NCBI GenBank assembly: GCA_029168955.1
Contig: JAPDOI010000040.1
Span: 2,468,501-2,532,500 of the forward strand
Reading direction: 5' to 3'
DNA from: Aplectana chamaeleonis
Taxonomy: Eukaryota; Nematoda; Chromadorea; Rhabditida; Cosmocercidae
DNA length: 64,000 bases
The position numbers and the translations under genes were made by a program. Below the pieces are notes generated by a model that did no database searches, was not told the DNA's origin, and saw nothing but the letters and a program-made list of their open reading frames with translations. Below, in pieces: positions 56,310-64,000 of this stretch; positions within the stretch are counted from its first letter, which is position 1, and every line of letters begins with the position of its first letter.

Positions 56310-58430
56310 GTATCGCGTCCTATTCGGCTTGCTACATTCAACGTCAGCAGCCTTACGTCAGGGAGCCGCGAACTTGCGAGCTGTCTCAAGGGCCGTCACG
56401 TGGATATCTGCTGTGTTTAAGAAACGCGGTGGAAACGTTCGAAGTCGAGAGATATTGGAGACTGATACAAGCTTGTTTTTCTTGCGATATCGGACCGGAA
56501 TGGGGTCGGCATTGTTGTTAGCGAGGGCCTCAAAAGTATGTCGTCGTCACAGACCGTGTTTCGAACCACTTGATGGCTGGTTAAGTGGACGCAGGTATGA
56601 CCGTGCAGCGGGTGGTTTTTGATTATGCGCCACCATCAGGATGCCCGGATGATGCCAAGGAGGTTTTCTGGCAATATATGGAACACTATGTTCAATCCGT
56701 TGAGCAATGAAACGCTGCTGATTGGGGGCGACCTAAATGGCCACGTAGGTTCATATCGAGAGGGTTAAGAGGAGTGCCATGGAGGGAGGGCACGGCTTTA
56801 GCGTACGCAATGAAGAAGGTCAGCGGATTTCGGAATACGCAGTAGCAGCTGATCTGATCATTGCAAATACACAGTTGCGGAAGCAAAAGTCACATTTGGT
56901 TATCTACTGCAGTGGTGATGGAGAAACTCAGATCGACTTCTGGCTGCTGCGTCGGAAGGATCGCAGTATTTTTATGGATCGGAAGATCATTCCCACGGAT
57001 CATGTCGCAATTCAGCACCACCTGCTAGTCATGGATCTCAAAGTGAGACGCCCGAGGAACGTCAAGCATAGAACAGATACGCAGCGAATTAATTGGTGGA
57101 AACTGAAGCAGTTTGAACAAACGCTTGTCGCACCGCTGCTTTGCTGCCTATCTACACGTGAAGATTTGACTGTCGAACAAAGTTGGAGTTCCACGCTGGA
57201 AGCTATAACTGCCTGAGCCGGAGGGACCCTGGGTGAAATAATCCCAGGGAAGACGAAAATCGATAAGGCCACTTGGTGGTGGAACGAAGAATCTTAGACG
57301 GTGATCGAGGAGAAGAAGGGTAAGTATAAGTTGTAGGTGAAGAGCCGCCGAGACCAGGATCGTGCTGCGTACTTGACGGCAGAGCAGGCTGCAAAGAAGC
57401 CTGACTCCATGGCTAAGGCGAGCCACTACAAGGATTTGTATGAAAGAGTGGACACCAAGGAAAGCGAGAAGTCTGTAGTTCGTTTGGCCATGGCGCGAAA
57501 CCGTTCTGCAAAGGACCTCGGACATCATAGTGTCAGCAAAGCAGAATACGGCACCGTTCTTCAACGCCCAACCGATATACTAGAGAGGTGGCGGCAGCAC
57601 TCCAACGCTATATCTAACAAAGAGTTTACCCATTCTACTATCCCATCTGGGGCCAGCGTAGAGGGGCTTGTCCCTCAAATCACACCAGAGGAAGTCATGG
57701 AAGCCATAGCGAAAATGAAGTTGCGCAAAGCTACCCGCCCAGATGACTTACTTGCTGAGGTCTGAAAACAATGAGCGATCACGGCTGTGAAAGGCTGGCT
57801 GTGTTTTTTAACTGGATTATCGCCGAAGGAAAAACCCCTAATATCTGGCAGACCAGTGTGACTGTGCCCATTTGGAAAAAGAAAGGTGACGCAGCTGACT
57901 GTTCGTCGTACAGGCCGATTCGTTTGCTATGCTATACTAAGAAGGTTTTCGAACACATTCTGGACGGGCATCTGAGAGATATCGTCGTGACAACAGCAAA
58001 CCAGTGCGGATTTGTCAAAGGGTGTGGAATTACGGGTGCCATTCACGCCACTAGGCTTCTGGTTGAGAAGCATGGGCAGAAAAATCGCAATATACACGTC
58101 GCTTTTCTCGATCTGGAGAAGGTACTCTACGCCGACGATGTTATGTTGGCAGCCAAGACGGGGAAGAGTTGGAAATTCAAGTACAGATCTGGAAAGATCG
58201 CTTGCAACGTTTTGGACTGCGGCTCAACAACGTGAAGACCGAGTACATAGAATGCGGCGCGCAAGTGGATGACGGGTCAATCAAAATTGATGGCACCGCC
58301 CTCCATACAGTAAATTGCTTCTGATATCTCGGCTCTAAAATTACCTCAACAGCCGATATATCATCGGAAGCTCAAGGGCGCGTAACAGCCGCTTGGATGA
58401 AGTGGAGAGCAACTACAGGGGTGATGTGTG
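56310..58430 (+). mobile_element. Second LINE family, RTE-B, internally deleted
   Basis: Endonuclease: LATFNVSSLTSGSREL, CCV-stop-ETRWKRSKSRDIGD (a TAA for the usual Gln), GGDLNGHVG, TQIDFWLLRRKDR, TDHVAIQHHLLVMD. Reverse transcriptase: EEVMEAIAKMKLRKATRPDD, WQTSVTVPIWKKKGD, ANQCGFVKGCGITGAIHATR, then motif A (HVAFLDLEK) is joined directly to motif C (VLYADDVMLA). The segment with motif B is therefore deleted. It continues through KTEYIECGA to GVMCD, where RTE-A copy 2 begins. Many stops; dead. Confidence 0.85.
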
Positions 58431-58828
58431 ACTTACTTTGACTTACTTTGACTTAAACGGTTGGCTTTCGCCTGACGCGGTCATTCCGCATCTTGCCATT
58501 TCGCCTGAACTGCCTTTCAATGCCGAGCGATTTCAAATCCTCCTTCACCACATCCGTCCAAAACCTTCGCCTACGTCGAGGCGGACGTTTTCAGACAGGA
58601 CTTGGAAGCATCCTTAGAGCGTGTTGAACAAGACGATCTGGCGGTCTTCTTATAATATGCCGCAACAGACGAAGACGACCTTCCGTTGCCGCTTTAGATG
58701 GCATTGGGAGATGTTGGCACCTCCCTCGTGTCAAACGTTGATGTAAAGCGTCAATCTCGTTGTAGAGATCTTCGTTGTGGCACATCCGCGGCCAGACATA
58801 TCCGAGCTAACGTCTTAACAGCTTCCTC

Positions 58829-59830
58829 TCAGTGCAATCCAACCATTGCGTTCGGCGCTGCCCACGTCTCCGATCCGTACATCATGATAGGGCGAATAGT
58901 GGATAAGTAGACGCGCAACTTGACTTCCTTCGCGATGGGGGTAGACCACAAACACTTGGTTAGAGAATTAAATGCAGACGTAGCTTTCGCACATCGTTGT
59001 CGAATATCCGCTGCATAACTACCATCGTTCTTTAGCAAACAGCCCAAATAACAGAAATCGTCCACCAGTTCGATACGTTGTCCGTCCACACAAACTCCCG
59101 TAGAAGGCCTCTGAGAGACCCACATCTGCTTGCATTTGTCCGGACAAAGACGAAGTCCATAGGCTGCGGCATACTTCGGAACGAGGTTCACAATCCTTTG
59201 CAGTTTTGCGTGGTTTTCAGCGAATAACACAATGTCGTCAGCGTACTCCAGGTTCACAAGGGAGCGTCCCGATGGTGTTAGGACCACGTCCGCAGGAAAC
59301 TGGTCTGCAACTCTACGCAAGATTTCATCAACGGCGAAGTTGAATAGAAAAGGTCCTGCTACAGCTCCTTGCCTTACTCCTGTTCTCACCTCGAAAGCTG
59401 ACGTAAACCCGACAAGCGTACGAACTGTTGCTGTTGTTTCTTTGTTCACGTCCTCGATTAGTTGAACATACTTTTCCGGGACTCCATCGGAGTTGAACAA
59501 TCGATCACGATGAGGAGAGTCGAATGCGACTTCAAAGTCCGAAAAAAAAACAAGCTGTAATGGCTTCAAATACAACTGCCACGATTCAATTACTCTTCTC
59601 ACGACGAGCCCTTGGTCGATGGCAGATCGTCCATGTCGAAAACCGGCTTGCTCCACTCTGGTCGTATCCTCACAATGTTTGAGTCGCTCGAGAATGATAC
59701 GTTCCGGAACTTTGTACGAGACACGCAGTAGAGAGGTCCACCCATAGTTCTTGTGCTCCGTGACGGATGACTTCTTGTGAAGAGGCACGACGATCGCATG
59801 CCTCCACGAATCGGGTATCCTTTCGCTCAT
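58829..59830 (-). pseudogene. RTE-A copy 2 reverse transcriptase (333 codons open)
   Basis: The longest frame in the window. Order: RIPDSWRHAIVVPLH-like start, KVPERIILERL, EQAGFRHGRSAIDQG, motif A DFEVAFDS, motif B VRQGAVAGPFLFNFAVDEI, motif C LEYADDIVLF, then RLCPDKCKQMWVSQRP, VDDFCYLGCLLKNDGSY and the thumb to RPIMMYGSETWAAPN. All three catalytic Asp positions are present. Downstream (58785-58591) the tail resumes in another frame (TRGRCQHLP, RPPDRLVQHAL). Confidence 0.88.
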
Positions 59831-60714
59831 CCATATTGTAGGATATTGTTGACCATTTCACGAATCCCAGACGGAGGGAGAGCTTTTAGCATTTCAGCAG
59901 TCATGTTGTCATCTCCACCTGCCTTTCCATTCTTCATTTTCCGGACACAAATCAAAACGTCAGCCTCAGTCGGCGGTTCCTCAATGGCATCGTAATGTGC
60001 TCTCTGAACATGCGTGAGCTCTGGTACTGACGGCGCTGTACGATTCGGTAGTGAACTGAAGTACTCCTTACATATTGGCAGCGTCGCATCACCAACTGCA
60101 ACTCCATTGGTAGAGCTCAAGACAAGAGAACATCTCTCCATCTTCCCGCTATACTGTCGCAGCAACGTGTAGGCTTTCCTCGGATTCTTCTCTTCCCAAG
60201 CCTTCTCGAACTCCTTAGCTCTGAACGTCCACTCTCGTTCGCGTTCACTTCGAAGCTGCCGACGCAACTTCCTCCTCAGACGCTTCTCTTCCACGAAGTT
60301 TCCTGCAGTTCGGAGAGCACATACTTTGTTGTAGGTAGATGTTGTTTCCTCTGAGACGTATGCGAGCTTCTTCTTGGGCTGTAAAACCGGGAGTGCCTCT
60401 TTCGAAGCGTCCTGGATGCACTTGACGAAAGAGTCCGCGTCGCAAAGTTTCTTCTTAGTCCGTACTCCAATATGAATAGAAACGCATTGTCGGAACTTCC
60501 TTCTGCATTCTTCATCCCTGAGACTTGTCATATCAATCCTTTGGAGAAGCTTAGCCCCTCGCTTTCCTTTATGAATTCTCGCAGTGAAGTTCAACAGAAC
60601 TGGACGGTGATCCGTATCGAATGCGGCATCCCACACTGCTCCAGGTCTTTGAATGTCCGATACTGGAATATTCCTCGTCAGAACATAGTCGAGCTGTAGT
60701 TTCAAAGTTGTCAT
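59827..60714 (-). pseudogene. RTE-A copy 2 endonuclease end and linker
   Basis: Begins QLDYVLTRNIPVSD and DTDHRPVLLNF (the Asp-His end of the endonuclease), then a basic linker (KRLRRKLRRQLRSERERE), NPRKAYTLLRQYSGKM, and MKNGKAGGDDNMTAEMLKAL at the start of the RT. It ends where a frameshift passes the reading to the 59830-58829 frame. Confidence 0.85.
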
Positions 60715-60822
60715 CTTCCGCTTCCGCTGCTCTTCTGGAGATAGCTGGGTTGGTCCCTGCCACGTAAGCTGATGGCGGCGATGACTCCTCTCGAATGTCG
60801 ATGCAATAATCAGACCACTGCG

Positions 60823-61593
60823 TTAACACAAGTCGACAAGGTGGCAGCCATTGTCCGATCTTTGCTCCACTGGGTAGAACCGTTTACCGAGTACTTCGGA
60901 CTTCTGATCAAGTCCCATATTCGCGTTTGCGTCGATTTCCACGACAACAGCATGTTGACAAGGTATCCTGGCTAGCAACGCATTGAGTTCCTCGTAGAAG
61001 GCATCCTTGGAATTGTCTTCGGCCGTTTCGGTGGGCGCATGAGCACTCACTATCCACAGATTGTATCCTCTGTGATCCTGCAGTCGCACAAATGCATTCC
61101 TACACGACGTTGAGCCGAATTCCTCGATCATACCTCTGTAGTCCTTCCTTACAGCTATCGCACAGCCTCCCACTCTCTTATCATCAGCGTCACCGCAGTA
61201 GACGGCGTACTTTCCGACGTTGATGACGGGTCTATCCCTGAGGAGAGTTTCCTACAAAGCAGCAAACGGTGCATGGAAGTAGCTCAGAAGACTGGACAGC
61301 GCAGATTGTTGGACATCACTCAACAATGACCGGCAATTGATGGTGGCAAAACTGCGGCTTGTGGTCAAAGACTCCATGAAATCACCAGGTACGGATCCTA
61401 AGGTGTTATGGACCAGAGGCCTTAGTGTGCCGGACGGCGACACCTTTATGCAATGTGCGGGATACTTTCGCAATATAGTTGTGCACGCTATATCGCTCGA
61501 ACGTTCCCTGTGTACACTCAAACGTCTGCTGGATTCAGTAGAAGCAGGGGCACCAACGAGCAGGTACCAGCAGACTTGTATACACGTCCCCAT
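60823..61593 (-). pseudogene. RTE-A copy 2 endonuclease front
   Basis: FATINCRSLLSDVQQSAL and SYFHAPFAAL, then a TAG where copy 1 has the Gln of LQETR. After it come RVGGCAIAVRKDYRGM, LWIVSAHAPTETAED, and VVVEIDANANMGLDQ. A frameshift near 60820 follows. Confidence 0.85.
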
Positions 61594-62117
61594 TTAAAGT
61601 GCTATTCGCCAGTATGAGGCTTGCATCGACTTTAACTATCTTGACAACTACTTTAACAAGTAGCAGGATTTCTTTGTGATAACTAGCGAATAATTTAATT
61701 TGAAACTTCTGATTGACAGCCCATCCCCATGTCAGGTAAAGCCTTACAAAACTGTCATGGTGACCTTGAAATAGAACCAAGTAAAAGGACTCATTTAGCA
61801 AAAAAAGTAATAAGTAAGAATAGCATCGAAAAACAAGACTCAGGTATAGACCCCATTCGCTCACAGCTAACACAAATTCAATAGCGCAAAAATTATTTCT
61901 AATCTGCTATTCTTGATTTGATAATCGCTTTCTGTCTAAAGGTGTCTATTCTGATCACGTATAGTATCAGTGAAATAAATGTGAGTGAGCTGTTACGGAC
62001 AAATTTGAATTGCTGAATGATTTCGTCGTGACAACAATGCCTACTTTTTTCCGTGGTCGTGCTTTGCGCTATAGACGATAACAGTGCTGATCGTGAGAAT
62101 TTTAACCGAAATCTGCC
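61592..62117. other. Upstream region of the CAP/SCP gene
   Basis: AT-rich. It contains TGATAA strings near 61676 and 61917 that could be GATA-factor sites (inference). No repeat recognised. Confidence 0.4.
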
Positions 62118-62126
62118 TATATAAGG
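62118..62126 (+). promoter_or_regulatory. TATA box of the CAP/SCP gene
   Basis: TATATAAGG lies 33 to 41 bases before the ATG at 62159, leaving a very short leader. This is common for highly expressed secreted-protein genes. Confidence 0.65.
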
Positions 62127-62158
62127 CGAGCTTCATGAGCTGACTCCAGGCAGCACTC

Positions 62159-64000
62159 ATGAGGAGCTATAGTGGTCTAGGATTCCTGCTGCTCTTGACC
62201 GTAAGTTGCTCTCTTGATCTAGTGTTGCTCCCTTGATCCAGTAAGTACCTCAATTGTTCAGAAGTAGCTAAATCTTGTTCTCAAGGTGATACGGACATGC
62301 GATTCGCAACTCTCTTTTGGATGCAATGGTACAAATATCGATGACGTAACCAGATTTAGAGCTTTGGATGCTCACAACTCTCTTCGTGTAAAAGTAGCGA
62401 GTGGGGGACAAAAGGACGCTAAAGCCGGTGGTGCTCAAAGTCTCCCTAAAAGCAACGATATATATCAAGTGGTGAGTTCATAGCCAAGGAGTGCAAAGGC
62501 AAGGTTCTCGATAAAGTCGGTTGTTGTGAGAAGAAACATCTCCGGTAAAGGTAGATCTGGTCATAACAAAAGAGAAAATATGTAAAAAATCGGAGAAGAA
62601 GCGCTTATGAGTAAGTTATTGCTTGGTATCCACCCGCCCCCCCCACTACCGAGATTTCTATTGAAGACGGATTCGTCAACTTCCATTTCGCTTCTGAAGT
62701 AATTTCTGAGCAATTTTGGATACTACTGACTTCTTCGAGAGCAAAATAAAAAGCAGATAAACGAGCATTGATAGAATTTCTCGTATATTAGGGGTCAGGC
62801 CGACTCTGGTAATTAGGCGTTATACCTTGATTTTGAGTGTTCTCACTCAACTTCCTGGGTTTTTTCCTTATTCTTACTTTTGTGATGACCAAATCTATAT
62901 TCTCATGGAGTTGAACTAAAAATCGTTTTAGTCGCGAACCCTGCTTCTAACATCTGAAGGCAGTGTCCACGACAAAAACCAAATCCGATTTTTTGGTGAA
63001 GATCGGCAGCTGCGGGGCCTAGCGCAACCCTAACGTTGAAAAAAAGCTAGGAAAAATGAGCTCGGAGCGGTCCCCCACGGCCCCAAAGTTGGACACCCGT
63101 GAGCTCGTCACACCCCAGATTTACTTTCCACGCCCACCGACGTGAACAAATGATTGCTCGAGATTGTGAGATGAGCGATGGTTCCCAATCAATAGCCCCG
63201 TTCTTCCCTTTATTCCCAACTTCTCTCTTTACTCAGGTCAGTTCGCATACATCGGCTGCAGAATACGGAAGTTAAAAGCCTCGAACAACTCGTCCTCCAT
63301 GCTTCCTTAGCTCAATTTTTGAGGGACTACAACACCAGCCTAGAAGGTCTTGTACGATTCCAAAAACATCATTGGAGTCAGGATGGGACCGTCTTCAAGA
63401 TAGGAGGAAAAGCAGAAAAACGATTTTTATCGTGAACACTGCCTTTAAGCAAACAGCCTGAACAGCAGTGGTACCCGATTCTGAAGTAGCAATCGTCTCA
63501 TAGAAGGTAGTGTTATGATGTGATGATAATTCCGACGACGACCGACGCGACGCTATGTTTACAATATATATTGGCCGAAAATCGATTTGCTCGACATGCA
63601 CTCTGCTCCGAAATCGCAGGTCGCTGAAAGTATGCTCCTTGCCCTATTTACATTACAGAAGAACGGGACCGTGCGATACTGTAGACTGATGCATCATTCA
63701 AGAATATTGTGACACTTTCTTTCGTTTCCAGGCATACAGTTGTGATCTCGAGGAAATGGCAAAGAACTTTGTTCAAGGTTGCAACAATGCACGACCAGAT
63801 CCTGCTCCTACAAACGGACTCAATATTATAGGGTTTGTGAGAAATGTGAGAGAGAAAGTCATTCATATCGACTAGTTAACCCCAATAGTTGGTGAATTCA
63901 GCTATAATGCTGACCCTGATCGGAAAAGCCCATTAGTGTCAGCACTGGCCAAATGGGCAGGACAAGTCTCTGCTAATGCATATGAGTGGGACGCAACCGA
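62159..64000 (+). CDS. CAP/SCP-TAPS (ASP-like) secreted protein, 3'-partial
   Basis: Exons read by eye: 62159-62200, 62286-62471, 63732-63832 and 63902 to the window edge. Splice sites are GTAAGT/CTCAAG, GTGAGT/TTTCCAG and GTTTGT/AATTCAG, and phases match throughout. Exon 1 encodes a hydrophobic leader (MRSYSGLGFLLLLT), so the product is probably secreted. Exon 2 has CDSQLSFGCNG and FRALDAHNSLRVKVASG, the HN-R helix that opens CAP domains. Exon 3 starts AYSCDLEEMAKNFVQGCNN (the Y-C-L-A-W region of ASPs). Exon 4 carries ADPDRKSPLVSALAKWAGQV. The family is strongly expanded in hookworms, with roles proposed at the host interface. Intron 2 (1,260 bp) holds two MITEs. No stops or frameshifts were seen in what is visible. 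Which member it is cannot be told from a fragment. Confidence 0.85.
62957..63448 (+). mobile_element. Family A MITE in intron 2 of the CAP/SCP gene
   Basis: AAGGCAGTGTCCACGACAAAA at the left, ATCGTGAACACTGCCTTTAA at the right. Contains CTCGAGATTGTGAGATGAGC and CTCTCTTTACTCAGGTCAG. Right TTAA present, left decayed. Confidence 0.85.
63520..63642. mobile_element. Family F MITE, decayed copy, in intron 2
   Basis: CGACGCGACGCTATGTTTAC and TTGGCCGAAAATCGATTTGC match the family F interior; both ends have drifted. Confidence 0.65.

Larger units (their letters stand above)
58431..61591 (-). mobile_element. RTE-like LINE, RTE-A copy 2 (full length, dead)
   Basis: Runs minus strand from GGGGACGTGTATACAAG (61591) to a tail of two CAAAGTAAGT units (58450-58431). 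Same family as 38466-41589 and about the same length (3.16 kb). The tandem-repeat tail is typical of RTE-type LINEs. It abuts the 3' end of RTE-B head to head. No target duplication is visible. Confidence 0.88.

Overview
This is repeat-rich nuclear DNA from a nematode, most likely a strongylid such as a hookworm. The pointers are a cysteine-rich CAP/SCP (ASP-like) secreted-protein gene at the right edge with short nematode-type introns, a near-exact match to the nematode spliced leader SL1, RTE-like and Penelope-like retroelements, and many palindromic non-autonomous DNA transposons (MITEs). The species call is inference. No rRNA, tRNA or bacterial-type operon was found.

Layout. 0-15 kb: palindromic and foldback elements (families D, J, B, S, T, G, C) separated by unassigned DNA. 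An SL1-like 22-mer at 11.0 kb is followed by a short ORF with a RING-CH-like start. 15-24 kb: a 5' fragment of an RTE-like LINE, two copies of a dispersed repeat (KL), one of them broken up by a 136-bp tandem satellite, a foldback element and a tandem pair of family E. Several TTAA-flanked MITEs follow. 24-37 kb: more MITEs, many nested inside each other, and two very clean hairpins. 37-44 kb: a decayed Penelope-like element on the minus strand, read as N-terminal GIY-YIG endonuclease, linker, reverse transcriptase, then a hammerhead-like motif in a 59-bp palindrome. It is split by a complete RTE-like LINE, a TTAA MITE and two hairpin MITEs. 44-48 kb: MITEs, two pairs of them back to back or nested. 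48-53 kb: a 4.9-kb candidate DNA transposon whose ends carry matching terminal inverted repeats and arrays of a short repeat. 55.2 kb: a 42-bp minisatellite with an 84-bp higher-order unit. 56.3-61.6 kb: two decayed LINEs of different families abutting head to head. 62.1 kb to the end: the CAP/SCP gene on the plus strand with a TATA box, a signal-peptide exon and at least three more exons. It runs off the window.

The window reads as a gene-poor interval into which transposons have landed repeatedly, followed by the start of one secreted-protein gene. The Penelope-like ORF acts as an internal ruler. Removing each insertion rejoins a recognisable frame, which shows insertion order and target duplications (TTAA for family B; TAATTC for the LINE). 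Exon-like stretches at 33.6, 51.7 and 56.0 kb do not belong to any family I recognise. All exon boundaries were read by eye.
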